This document shows positions 1 through 6,918 of a stretch of 14,338 nucleotides of DNA, piece by piece. The DNA lies in NCBI GenBank assembly GCA_002325605.1, contig DCSM01000111.1, forward strand, positions 1-14,338, read 5' to 3'. The notes below the pieces were generated by a model. The model saw only the letters and a program-made list of their open reading frames with translations. It made no database searches and was not told the origin of the DNA. Both the position numbers and the translations under genes were made by a program. Every line of letters begins with the position of its first letter. Positions within the stretch are counted from its first letter, which is position 1. Origin of the DNA: Chloroflexaceae bacterium UBA1466. Lineage in GTDB: Bacteria; Chloroflexota; Chloroflexia; Chloroflexales; Chloroflexaceae.

Positions 1-800
1 GCGTTGAGCAAGCTCAAAAGGAAGGCGGCTAGGGGCAAAAAGAGAGTTTGGTGGCGCGGGCGAAATTCAGTTGTCTTCCCCACCACATCAAAGCGCATTT
101 CGAGATTTGCAGCTAAAGAGGGATAACGGGCAGCCAGAATGCCTAAAAACAAGAGATTCAGAGCAAAAGTGAGCAACAAAGCCCCACGCAGAAGACGATC
201 ATTCCAATAAGCGTGAAAGATCAGATGGCCCGCTTTTCTGCTGGGCGTAAGCGGCTTGACAATGCCTAATCTGCGCCGTTGCTCTAAATTTTGGACAAAA
301 GCTGTCGGTTGCGCTGGAGAGATCGCGTAGACTTCAGTGGGCGTATGGATTAACAAACTTTGTGAAACAGGACATGACGTAAAAAGGCTAAGTCTTTTGC
401 CTTCAGATGTGTAACCCTGGCCCCACAAATAGCCTAAAAAGTGCATTGGCTGCCACTTAAACTTAGCTCCCGCAACATCGCTCTCTATTTTTTCAATTTG
501 AGAGATGGGAATAGTTACTTGGTTATCTAACCAAAAGATATAAATCCCATTGCGGTCAATTTCGTAATGCAGGGTAAACGCACTACCAACGTAATAAATC
601 AGCAGGCCTTCCAAAAGCAAGAGCCCAAACAACATCAGCAATTCGCTGTAAAGCATGAGGTTGATAGGCCATTGCGCTGGTGGTTGGCGAAAAGCTTGCA
701 CAAAGGCAAAGGCCAAGAAGCTAATCCCCACTCCGATTAGAAGCAAAAGGCTTAAACCGACCCACAAGCCAGTTGCAATTTTGGGCTTCCAGTGATTCAT
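1..800 (-). CDS. Membrane protein with bacterial PH-like domain, 3' end outside window
   Basis: The reading frame starts at ATG 800 and stays open for 266 codons to the left edge, so the C-terminus is missing. Seen: two hydrophobic segments at about residues 12-35 and 47-72, a soluble beta-rich segment at about 77-180, and two more hydrophobic segments at about 206-223 and 252 onward. The soluble part has the look of bacterial PH-like (bPH) membrane proteins, including a YAISPAQPTAFVQ stretch near 159-170 followed by an arginine-rich turn. Between the last two helices, around 229-242, a short MRFDVVGK stretch resembles the DUF1648-type loop. The gene starts 33 bp after the foldase stop codon and has no clear Shine-Dalgarno sequence, which suggests cotranscription with the foldase and perhaps reinitiation. 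The function is unknown; a role at the cell envelope is inferred from its topology and neighbour. Confidence 0.75.
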   Translation of the reverse strand, partial: MNHWKPKIATGLWVGLSLLLLIGVGISFLAFAFVQAFRQPPAQWPINLMLYSELLMLFGLLLLEGLLIYYVGSAFTLHYEIDRNGIYIFWLDNQVTIPISQIEKIESDVAGAKFKWQPMHFLGYLWGQGYTSEGKRLSLFTSCPVSQSLLIHTPTEVYAISPAQPTAFVQNLEQRRRLGIVKPLTPSRKAGHLIFHAYWNDRLLRGALLLTFALNLLFLGILAARYPSLAANLEMRFDVVGKTTEFRPRHQTLFLPLAAFLLSLLN

Positions 801-833
801 TGGTTTTCTAGCTTCAAGGCCCTTTATACTGCG

Positions 834-2276
834 CTAAGGATTCTGGTTTGTCATTGAATTGGTCAAGTTCTGCGTGCCCGTCAATTGATTTGTGCCTGTT
901 AGCACCTTAGACGTGGGCAAAGGTGGCATGGTCGGTGGAAGCGGGGTTGGGGTTGGCTCTGGCAGCCGTTTGACCTGCCCTTTTTGCCGTTGCTCTTTCA
1001 GCAAATCGTTCAATTTTGTGTCCCGCTCCGTAGTTAGCTGGTTTGCCCGATCCAAAGGTTTGCGCTCCACCACCTGAATAATGTGCCAACCAAATTGAGA
1101 TCTAACAGGATTGCTGATTTGGTCGCCTTCCAGCGCAAGAGCCGCCTGGACAAATTCAGGCTCAAGAGGTTGACCATCTAATGTGCGGCCCTCTTTGTCA
1201 AATGCGCTAAGATCGCCACCATTGTCCTTTGAGCCAGGATCATCCGACTTTTCCTTTGCGAAAGCGGCAAAATCCGCGCCACTCCGCAATAGCCTGACCA
1301 GTTCTTCGGCTTCGGCGCGGCGCAACTCAAAGAGCTTTTCATTTTCATCTGGTGTTGGTGTAGCAGCACTCGGTTGCGCTTCCCCAGGCGGCACTTTGAG
1401 CAAAATGTGGCGCGTGCGGAAAAGCCCAATCGTCGTAGTCGGTACAAAAGTTGCTTCAGGCACAAGTTCGGTGGCGAGCTTTTCACTCAACACAGACCGC
1501 AAAAATTGCTGTTTAAGCCCCTTCTCGAAATCATCCTTTGCAAGATAAGCTTTTCGTTCAGCCTTTTTGATTTCTTCGACATATTTGTCATATATCTTTT
1601 CCGAAATTTGCTTTACCTTTAGATTTGTCTCTTGCAAAGTTGGGGTTGGCGAAGTTGAAGGAACTAAATTAGCTGAAGTTAAAGGAGCCGAAGCAGGAGT
1701 CAAGACGTTTGTTGGGGTTAAAGTTGTTGTCGGCGTAACAGGTGGAAGCAGAGAACCCATTTCTTTGACGATTTGGGCATTGACTTCAGCATCTGTAGCC
1801 TGAAGCTTGCGAGCCGCTGCTGCTTGGGCCAGCAACTGGTCATCCTGCCAGCGCGTGATAACTTGCTCATTTTCGGGCGAACTACGAAGCGTTAGCGCCT
1901 GTTGATTGGAAGTGAGGACTGAATCAACCGCCCCATATTGAGCCGAAAGCCCACTTTGGTAGGCCAAAGCGGCGCGGTAAGTTTGCCAATAGGCAGCACG
2001 GGAAAGGAAAGCTGTATTCGCTTGGGCTACGGGTTGGCTTGGAACCCAAAGTTGGTCGTAGCAAAGCCCAATCATTAGGGCCAACAAAGCCATACCTAGC
2101 GCGGCTCCCGTGCCAAGCGTGATTAACTTTTGGCGCTGCGTCTCAAGTTGCTTTTTTGAAGGTGCATGGCGAGTTGCCCGCGTGGCAGAAGTTGCCGCTT
2201 GGACAGGTTTTGGCTTGGGCGGGGGAGCCTTTGGCGTGCGCCCCCGCGTTTGCGAGTTTTTTGATGGTTCTGTCAT
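834..2276 (-). CDS. Membrane-anchored parvulin-type peptidyl-prolyl isomerase (PrsA/SurA-like foldase)
   Basis: Predicted extracytoplasmic foldase that isomerises X-Pro bonds in secreted proteins. Seen in the 480 residues: a Pro/Lys/Arg-rich cytoplasmic start (1-50), one membrane helix (about 51-73), a helical SurA-N-like region (about 84-270), and a parvulin rotamase domain at about 287-405. The rotamase domain carries RHILL near 289-293, SDDPGSKDNGGDLSAF at 344-359 and the FGWHIIQV strand at 395-402, all typical of PpiC/PrsA domains. Thr/Pro-rich low-complexity linkers interrupt the chaperone region (about 178-215) and form the C-terminus (about 438-480). There is no lipobox, so it is anchored by an uncleaved helix rather than by lipid. 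It follows ssb by 118 bp; two hairpins lie in that gap. No good Shine-Dalgarno sequence precedes the ATG. The family assignment is firm, the substrates are unknown. Confidence 0.9.
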   Translation of the reverse strand: MTEPSKNSQTRGRTPKAPPPKPKPVQAATSATRATRHAPSKKQLETQRQKLITLGTGAALGMALLALMIGLCYDQLWVPSQPVAQANTAFLSRAAYWQTYRAALAYQSGLSAQYGAVDSVLTSNQQALTLRSSPENEQVITRWQDDQLLAQAAAARKLQATDAEVNAQIVKEMGSLLPPVTPTTTLTPTNVLTPASAPLTSANLVPSTSPTPTLQETNLKVKQISEKIYDKYVEEIKKAERKAYLAKDDFEKGLKQQFLRSVLSEKLATELVPEATFVPTTTIGLFRTRHILLKVPPGEAQPSAATPTPDENEKLFELRRAEAEELVRLLRSGADFAAFAKEKSDDPGSKDNGGDLSAFDKEGRTLDGQPLEPEFVQAALALEGDQISNPVRSQFGWHIIQVVERKPLDRANQLTTERDTKLNDLLKEQRQKGQVKRLPEPTPTPLPPTMPPLPTSKVLTGTNQLTGTQNLTNSMTNQNP

Positions 2277-2291
2277 AATAATAGTGCATTA

Positions 2292-2311
2292 CCACCCGCC
2301 AAAGCGGGTGG
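2292..2311 (-). other. Perfect 8-bp hairpin just upstream of the foldase start
   Basis: CCACCCGC and GCGGGTGG form a perfect 8 bp GC-rich stem with a 4-base loop. It lies 15 bases before the foldase ATG on the transcript. No run of T follows on either strand, so it is not a classical terminator. It could be an mRNA-stability or processing element that separates foldase expression from rpsF-ssb. Confidence 0.5.
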
Positions 2312-2360
2312 CTTCTGAATTCAAAACTCTGCCTAAAGAGGATAACTTTCCCTGGCGTTG

Positions 2361-2390
2361 ATTTTGGGCCGTTTCAACCTTTCCCAAAAT
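2361..2390 (-). other. 8-bp inverted repeat directly after the ssb stop codon
   Basis: ATTTTGGG (2361-2368) and CCCAAAAT (2383-2390) are perfect inverted repeats with a 14-base loop, starting 4 bases after the ssb stop codon. It lacks a T-rich tail. It may be a weak or partial terminator that lets some transcripts read on into the foldase gene. Confidence 0.4.
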
Positions 2391-2394
2391 AGGC

Positions 2395-2874
2395 TTAGAA
2401 AGGAATGTCTTCGTCGCCAATATCAAGGGGACTGGCAAGCGGATCATTGGCTGGAGGATGACTAGCCGAAGCCGAGCGGGGAGGCTCCTGGGGGGGCAAA
2501 AAATCCTCTTCAACCTCATGCAAACTTTCCCGCGGCCCTCGGCTGTCCAGAATGATCATATCATTAGCAACGACCTCGGTCTTATAGCGAATTTGCCCAC
2601 TCTGGCTATCTTCGCGGGAGCGCGTCTGGAGCCGCCCCTCTAAATAGACGCGGGTATTTTTGCTAAGATATTGATTACAGATTTCGGCGAGTTTATTCCA
2701 AGTGACAATGCTAAACCACTCAGTTTCTTCGCGTAATTCGCCGCTACTATCTTTCCATTGGCGACTGGAAGCGACGCGAAAGGTCGTTACGGGGTTGCCA
2801 CTAGCGGTATACCGCATTTCGGGGTCAGTCCCCAGGCGACCAATAACCATTACCTTGTTCAAATCTTTCGCCAT
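2395..2874 (-). CDS. ssb: Single-stranded DNA-binding protein
   Basis: Binds and protects single-stranded DNA in replication, repair and recombination, normally as a tetramer. Seen in 159 residues: an OB fold at about 1-112 starting MAKDLNKVMVIGRLGTDPE, with TEWFSIVTWNKLAE (51-64) and YLEGRLQTR (77-85); then a Pro/Ser-rich flexible linker at about 120-150; then the acidic C-terminal tip DEDIPF that recruits partner proteins. Length and architecture are normal for bacterial SSB. It sits 67 bp downstream of rpsF and probably shares its promoter. In many bacteria rpsR comes next, but here a foldase gene follows instead. Only a weak AGG precedes the ATG. Confidence 0.97.
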   Translation of the reverse strand: MAKDLNKVMVIGRLGTDPEMRYTASGNPVTTFRVASSRQWKDSSGELREETEWFSIVTWNKLAEICNQYLSKNTRVYLEGRLQTRSREDSQSGQIRYKTEVVANDMIILDSRGPRESLHEVEEDFLPPQEPPRSASASHPPANDPLASPLDIGDEDIPF

Positions 2875-2941
2875 ACTTTTAGCCTACTAAGCTTTCGTAT
2901 TCAGGCGCAGGGTAAATTCCTAGGCAAAAGAGATTTTAAGT

Positions 2942-3394
2942 TTATTCAGGCTCTTCTACCGCTTCTTCTTCCAAGCCTTCAGCATCTTTGGCATCAATTG
3001 GAGCTTCAAGTTCTTCAAAATCTGCAAGATTCTCAGCAGGAACAACTTTAGCCTTATGTTCTACAACCGTTATCAAATAGCGCAAAATTGCATCACTGAG
3101 TTTGATGGTTCGCTCGACTTCGATCACTTTGGCGGCTTGCAGCTTAAATTGAAAAAAGACATAGAAGCCTTCATGAAAGCTGCGGCGACTGGATTCGCCC
3201 CCCGCATAAGCCCGAATTGGATAGGCCAACCGTCGCCGCCCCCAGGGAGGGTTGCAACTTTTTACGACGATTTCGCCACCTTCAGCCTCAATACTCTGCT
3301 GAATCCGTTGAATCACCGCCGCGGTAGCTTCATCATTAAAGTGAAGGGGGCTGATGACAAAAACTAACTCATAATCCCGTTGGCGTTCCCGCAC
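2942..3394 (-). CDS. rpsF: 30S ribosomal protein S6
   Basis: Component of the small ribosomal subunit that binds 16S rRNA together with S18. Seen in 150 residues: YELVFVISP (8-16) as the first beta strand, a helix, WGRRRLAYPI (51-60) and FYVFFQF (77-83), the S6 core pattern. Two departures from the usual roughly 95-100 residue protein are visible: about 8-10 extra residues between the strands (AYAGGESSRRSF, 62-73), and a long acidic C-terminal tail from about 115. The start is GTG at 3394, chosen because a perfect AGGAGG (3401-3406 on the complement) lies 6 bases upstream. It is the first gene of the rpsF-ssb unit, with its own promoter and a structured leader of about 120 nt. Confidence 0.96.
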   Translation of the reverse strand: MRERQRDYELVFVISPLHFNDEATAAVIQRIQQSIEAEGGEIVVKSCNPPWGRRRLAYPIRAYAGGESSRRSFHEGFYVFFQFKLQAAKVIEVERTIKLSDAILRYLITVVEHKAKVVPAENLADFEELEAPIDAKDAEGLEEEAVEEPE

Positions 3395-3415
3395 GCAAGT
3401 CCTCCTATGGTTTAA

Positions 3416-3507
3416 GCTCTGCTCATTTGTTTTATAAGCTCCCGTGCTGCGGAGCCGAGAGCGTGGCAGAGCAGAAAGAAAATCTAAGAAGGCAGCCCTT
3501 TGCTGCC
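3416..3507 (-). promoter_or_regulatory. Structured rpsF 5' leader, candidate S6(:S18) autoregulatory element
   Basis: The transcript leader between the promoter and the rpsF ribosome site can form three stems. GGCAGC/GCTGCC (3491-3507) lies near the 5' end. An outer 7 bp stem GCTCTGC/GCAGAGC pairs 3466-3472 with 3416-3422. It encloses an inner hairpin GCTCC/GGAGC (3451-3455 with 3438-3442) whose loop region reads CCGCAGCACGG. The outer stem ends only 9 bases before the AGGAGG, a good place to control ribosome access. Known S6:S18-binding leaders carry a conserved CCG next to a stem; the CCG here is suggestive only. Confidence 0.4.
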
Positions 3508-3519
3508 CCGAATGGCCCG

Positions 3520-3548
3520 ATTATAGCATGGTTAGCCCCTTGATGCAA
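3520..3548 (-). promoter_or_regulatory. Sigma-70-type promoter for rpsF-ssb
   Basis: On the minus strand TTGCAT (complement of 3543-3548) and a perfect TATAAT (complement of 3520-3525) are separated by exactly 17 bases. Transcription would start near 3513 and give a leader of about 120 nt before the rpsF GTG. Confidence 0.8.
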
Positions 3549-3556
3549 CCAATGGG

Positions 3557-3571
3557 CAAAAGACTCTTTTG
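3557..3571. repeat. 15-bp palindrome between divergent promoters
   Basis: CAAAAGACTCTTTTG is a perfect inverted repeat around a central C. It lies between the rpsF -35 box (ends at 3548) and the -10 of the divergent membrane-protein gene (3583), where an operator would be expected. A related AAAGAGTCTTT palindrome occurs at 10821-10831 in the leader of the GAF gene. Confidence 0.5.
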
Positions 3572-3579
3572 GCTAATTA

Positions 3580-3588
3580 TGCTATAAT
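3580..3588 (+). promoter_or_regulatory. Extended -10 promoter for the 3633 gene
   Basis: TGCTATAAT is a perfect -10 with the TGn extension. There is no good -35 box at the 17-base position. Instead the expected -35 area overlaps a 15 bp palindrome at 3557-3571. The start of transcription would be near 3595, about 38 bases before the ATG. Confidence 0.65.
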
Positions 3589-3632
3589 TGCCTAGCAACA
3601 GCGATCTGAAGGTAAACGAAAGGATTTGACTA

Positions 3633-4052
3633 ATGAAAGCTTCACAATCGCAAAAAGGACTATTTATTCTCCTCAACATCATCGTGATGGTCATTTTACA
3701 CGGTAATTCGCGGCAATTCTGGCCCAAAATCCCCTATCTGAGCTTACGTAACGAGTCAACCAGCGAACATTGTCGCCTGATTTTCAACACTTTGAGCATT
3801 GTCTCCCTCATTCAATTAGTTTTAGGCTGGCTGCAACGCGAACGATGGTTAGCCCGGTTGGCGACAATTGGGGCGATTCCTGCCTCTTTACCTTTGCTGC
3901 TGCTCTTCGGCCACAAAGTTCTGGGCCTAAAGGGCAAAGCAGCCGAAACTTACCATTTATCGCTTGTGCCAATTCTTCCACTTGCCGCAACGGTTTTGGA
4001 AGATAGTTTTCTGGTTTTGAACGCAAAGAAAGAGACCGAAGCAGCGATCTAA
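3633..4052 (+). CDS. Small multi-pass membrane protein of unknown function
   Basis: I do not recognise the family. The 139 residues hold about four hydrophobic segments: roughly 9-23, 50-67, 77-95 and 107-127, joined by short charged loops, and the protein ends in a short charged tail. The pattern suggests a small integral membrane protein with no large soluble domain and no visible catalytic motif. ATG 3633 is supported by AAAGGA at 3619-3624, 8 bases upstream, and by the extended -10 promoter further up. The gene diverges from rpsF and converges on the carboxyltransferase gene, leaving only 3 bp between the two stop codons, so any terminator must lie inside one of the coding regions. Confidence 0.75.
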   Translation: MKASQSQKGLFILLNIIVMVILHGNSRQFWPKIPYLSLRNESTSEHCRLIFNTLSIVSLIQLVLGWLQRERWLARLATIGAIPASLPLLLLFGHKVLGLKGKAAETYHLSLVPILPLAATVLEDSFLVLNAKKETEAAI

Positions 4053-4055
4053 AGC

Positions 4056-5600
4056 CTACATAGGCATTAGAGCATGTTTCTTTGGAGGGTTTTGCTGAAC
4101 TTTATTCCGCAAAAGCTCTAGGGCCCGAATAAGGCGCGGGCGAGTCTCGCGGGGTTCAATGATTTCGTCAACTTGGCCCGCCTGCGCTGCACTATAGGGA
4201 TTTGCGAATTTTTGGCGATATTCCTGCACGAATTTCTGCTCTAAGGCTTGAGGATCAGCGGCTTGCGCTAATTCACGTCGCCGCAAAATACGGATAGCCC
4301 CTTCTGCCCCTAAAACTGCGATTTGGGCCGTCGGCCAAGCATAGACAATATCGCCTCGCATCTGTTTAGAACTCATTGCAATGTAAGCTCCCCCAATGGC
4401 CTTGCGTATAACGACTGAAATCTTAGGAACCGTTGCTTCGCAATAGGCAAAAATCACTTTAGCCCCATGCCGAATCGCCCCATGATGTTCAGCAGCCACG
4501 CCTGGCATAAAGCCTGGGCTATCTACAAAAGTTGTAAGCGGGATATTGTAGGCATCGCAAATGCGAATAAAGCGGGCAATCTTATCGCTTGAATCGTTAT
4601 CCAAAGCACCTGCGAGATATTTTGGCTGATTGGCCACAATTCCCACGACATTCCCATGCAAACGGGCAAAGCCAATGATCGCACTTCGGGCATAGAGGGG
4701 TTGAATTTCAAGAAAACTGTTGCGATCAAAGACCGATTCAAGCACCCGATACATATCGTAAGGCTCAGATTCATCAAGAGGAATGATTGAATTGAGGGTT
4801 TCTTCCATCCGATTCGGCGAATCTGTGCCGAGAAGTGCGGGAGGCGCTTCAAGGTTATTTTGGGGCAAATAGCTCAAAAGATGCTTAACAAGCTCCAGCG
4901 CCTTTGGCTCATCAGCAGCGAGAAAATGAGCTACGCCGCTTGACGTATTGTGGACAAAAGAGCCACCTAACTCCTGTAAAGTTACATCCTCGCCTGTTAC
5001 CGCTTTAACAACCTCTGGGCCTGTACAAACCATAAAGCTGGTCTGTTGAGTCATTATCACAAAATCAGTTAAAGCGGGAGAATAGACAGATCCGCCAGCA
5101 CACGGCCCTAACATCACGGAGATTTGCGGAATCACGCCCGAAGCTAACACATTGCGGGTAAACATTTCGCCGTAAGCCGCTAGACTTCGGACCCCTTCCT
5201 GGATTCTGGCTCCACCTGAATCGTTCAAACCAATCACGGGAACACCGTTTTCAAGAGCCAAATCAAGCATTCGACAGATTTTATTGGCTTGAACCTCTGA
5301 GAAAGAACCGCCCAGCACTGTAAAATCTTGGGCAAAAAGACCTACTTCGCGCCCGTTGATGCGCCCAAAACCCGTTACCACGCCATCGCCAAGATAACGT
5401 TGTTCCGCCATTTCAAAATCAGTTATCGTGTGAGTCGCAAAGGCCCCTAGTTCTTGAAACGAATCCGTATCAAGTAAAAGCGAAATGCGTTCTCTGGCCG
5501 TAAGTTTGCCCCGCTCATGCTGCTGCTCAATGCGGTTTGCCCCTCCACCTAAGCGAGCTTTTTCCCGCATTTCCTGCAAGGTCGCTAAATGCTCATCCAT
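4056..5600 (-). CDS. Acyl-CoA carboxylase carboxyltransferase (beta) subunit, propionyl/methylmalonyl-CoA type
   Basis: Transfers a carboxyl group between biotin and an acyl-CoA; probable roles are propionyl-CoA carboxylation or methylmalonyl-CoA decarboxylation (PccB/MmdA family). Seen in 514 residues, the usual length: an N-terminal GGGANRIEQQHERGKLTARE stretch (18-37), then two crotonase-fold halves. The oxyanion-hole glycines are present in GPCAGGSVYSPALTDF (165-180) and RKAIGGAYIAMSSKQMRG (399-416), with FVDSPGFMPG at 358-367. The ATG at 5600 has AAGGAAG 6 bases upstream. It follows the aminotransferase gene by 30 bp and is probably in the same operon. No biotin carboxylase, biotin carrier or decarboxylase membrane subunits are in the window, so the exact acyl-CoA and direction stay open. 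Confidence 0.94.
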   Translation of the reverse strand: MDEHLATLQEMREKARLGGGANRIEQQHERGKLTARERISLLLDTDSFQELGAFATHTITDFEMAEQRYLGDGVVTGFGRINGREVGLFAQDFTVLGGSFSEVQANKICRMLDLALENGVPVIGLNDSGGARIQEGVRSLAAYGEMFTRNVLASGVIPQISVMLGPCAGGSVYSPALTDFVIMTQQTSFMVCTGPEVVKAVTGEDVTLQELGGSFVHNTSSGVAHFLAADEPKALELVKHLLSYLPQNNLEAPPALLGTDSPNRMEETLNSIIPLDESEPYDMYRVLESVFDRNSFLEIQPLYARSAIIGFARLHGNVVGIVANQPKYLAGALDNDSSDKIARFIRICDAYNIPLTTFVDSPGFMPGVAAEHHGAIRHGAKVIFAYCEATVPKISVVIRKAIGGAYIAMSSKQMRGDIVYAWPTAQIAVLGAEGAIRILRRRELAQAADPQALEQKFVQEYRQKFANPYSAAQAGQVDEIIEPRETRPRLIRALELLRNKVQQNPPKKHALMPM

Positions 5601-5630
5601 TGAAAGCTTCCTTACCTTCTAAAATAATAC

Positions 5631-6791
5631 TTAACGGACTACTTCCTCAATTGTTGTGACAACGGTCTGCAAATCTTCGTAGCTGATCACTAAGGGGGGA
5701 AGGAAGCGTAAGACGTTCGCCCCCGCAGGGAGCGCTAAAACCCCCCGTTCCAGCAGAGAAGTAAGGAAAGGTTGTACCCTTCCCTTCAATTCCAAACCGA
5801 CAAGAAGGCCTAACCCGCGTACTTCTCGAATTTGAGGAGAAGTAATAGCCCGCAGCTTTGCCAAAAACCATTCCCCCTTCTCAGAAGCTTGGCGGGGCAA
5901 ATCCTCTTCAATTTGCACCTTCAAAGCGGCCCTTGCTACCGCGCAAACCAAAGGGTTGCCCCCAAAGGTCGTACCGTGTGTACCAGGTTGAAGGGGGCCG
6001 TGCTTGGCGTGAAGGGCAATCAAACCCATTGGAAGGCCTGCCGCAATACTTTTGGCTAGAAGTAAGATGTCAGGGACAACTCCGCTATGCTCCAGCGCAA
6101 AGAGCTTCCCCGTTCGGCCAAACCCCGTCTGAATTTCATCCAGAAGAAGCAACGCTCCCCGCTCATCACAGATTCGCCGTACCCCTTCTAAGTAGCCAAG
6201 GTCGGCAGGGCGCACGCCCCCTTCACCTTGCACGGGTTCGACCAAAACCGCCGCCGTTTCCTCCGTTACCGCTTCGGCAAGGGCGGACAAGTTGTTGTAA
6301 GCAACGTGGGAGAAACAAGGGACAAGAGGTTCAAAAGGTTCTCGATACTTTGGTTCCCAAGTCGCGCTCAAGGCCCCAAAGGTACGACCATGGAAGCCCC
6401 GTTTGGTGGCGATGATGCCCTTCCTTCCCGTCAGAAGGCGAGCAAATTTGAGGCCCCCTTCCACAGCTTCTGCGCCGCTGTTGGTGAAGAAGAAGCGAGC
6501 AGGAAAGGGTAAAACTTGCGCTACTTCTGCTAAGTATGCGGCCCTTTGGTCATTAGGGAAAATCTCTGGGCAAGAGAGAAGGTTAGCTGCTTGGGCCTGA
6601 AGGGCCGCGACGATGGTCGGGTGGCAGTGGCCAAGGTTAGCAGACCCTTGTCCTCCCACGCAATCAATGTAGCTCTTACCTTCCGCGTCCCAAAGCCGGG
6701 CCCCTTCCCCCCGCACAAGCGCAACGGGGCGTTTAGCGTAAGTTCCTACTTCATACTGCTGCTCTAAAGCAATCAGCGCTGCGTTCTGCAT
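5631..6791 (-). CDS. lysJ: Class III PLP aminotransferase, LysJ/ArgD type ([LysW]-aminoadipate/glutamate semialdehyde transaminase)
   Basis: PLP enzyme predicted to aminate the semialdehyde carried by LysW in lysine (and possibly ornithine/arginine) synthesis. Seen in 386 residues: the phosphate-binding NSGAEAVEGGLKFAR (104-118), GFHGRTFGALSATWEPKYRE (132-151), VLVEPVQGEGGVRP (182-195), the PLP-ring aspartate D218 in LLLLDEIQTGFGRTGK, the Schiff-base lysine K247 in LLLAKSIAAGLP, and HGTTFGGNPL (272-281). The stretches IDCVGGQGSANLGH and WEPKYREPF recall LysJ of Thermus more than common ArgD; this comparison is from memory. The ATG at 6791 has AAGGAG 8 bases upstream and an extended -10 promoter about 40 bases upstream. 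Partner genes (lysW, lysX, lysZ, lysY, lysK) are not in the window. ArgD is the alternative call. Confidence 0.85.
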   Translation of the reverse strand: MQNAALIALEQQYEVGTYAKRPVALVRGEGARLWDAEGKSYIDCVGGQGSANLGHCHPTIVAALQAQAANLLSCPEIFPNDQRAAYLAEVAQVLPFPARFFFTNSGAEAVEGGLKFARLLTGRKGIIATKRGFHGRTFGALSATWEPKYREPFEPLVPCFSHVAYNNLSALAEAVTEETAAVLVEPVQGEGGVRPADLGYLEGVRRICDERGALLLLDEIQTGFGRTGKLFALEHSGVVPDILLLAKSIAAGLPMGLIALHAKHGPLQPGTHGTTFGGNPLVCAVARAALKVQIEEDLPRQASEKGEWFLAKLRAITSPQIREVRGLGLLVGLELKGRVQPFLTSLLERGVLALPAGANVLRFLPPLVISYEDLQTVVTTIEEVVR

Positions 6792-6826
6792 TGACTATAC
6801 TCCTTACTAGCGGATTTTTTGTCGTT

Positions 6827-6863
6827 CCCATTATAACACCTTTGCAACCCGTGCTATAATGGG
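6827..6863. promoter_or_regulatory. Overlapping divergent extended -10 promoters inside an inverted repeat
   Basis: CCCATTATA (6827-6835) and TATAATGGG (6855-6863) form perfect 9 bp arms, and the symmetry continues to CAC/GTG with one mismatch. Each arm holds a TATAAT with an upstream TGn: TGTTATAAT for the leftward lysJ unit and TGCTATAAT for the rightward fusion gene. The -35 position of each promoter falls on the -10 of the other, so one RNA polymerase should exclude the other. A TTGCAA palindrome sits at the centre (6842-6847). Confidence 0.65.
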
Positions 6864-6918
6864 CAGCGCAAAGCTGAGTTTTTCGCTGTTTGAACAAAGC
6901 AAGAGGAATGTTGATTCT

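Noticed and set aside
2289..2519. Minus-strand 76-codon frame overlapping ssb
   Set aside because: It runs out of frame through the conserved ssb C-terminus and both intergenic hairpins; a shadow of ssb.
2898..2951. TATTCAGGC direct repeat at 2898-2906 and 2943-2951 in the rpsF-ssb junction
   Set aside because: Only 9 bp, one copy overlaps the rpsF stop codon, and no further copies or structure support a role.
6859..6918. ATG 6859 as the start of the hydrolase-polymerase gene
   Set aside because: This ATG overlaps the last bases of the TATAAT box, has no Shine-Dalgarno sequence, and would lie upstream of the predicted transcription start. GTG 6919 is preferred, though its AGAGG is 12 bases away.
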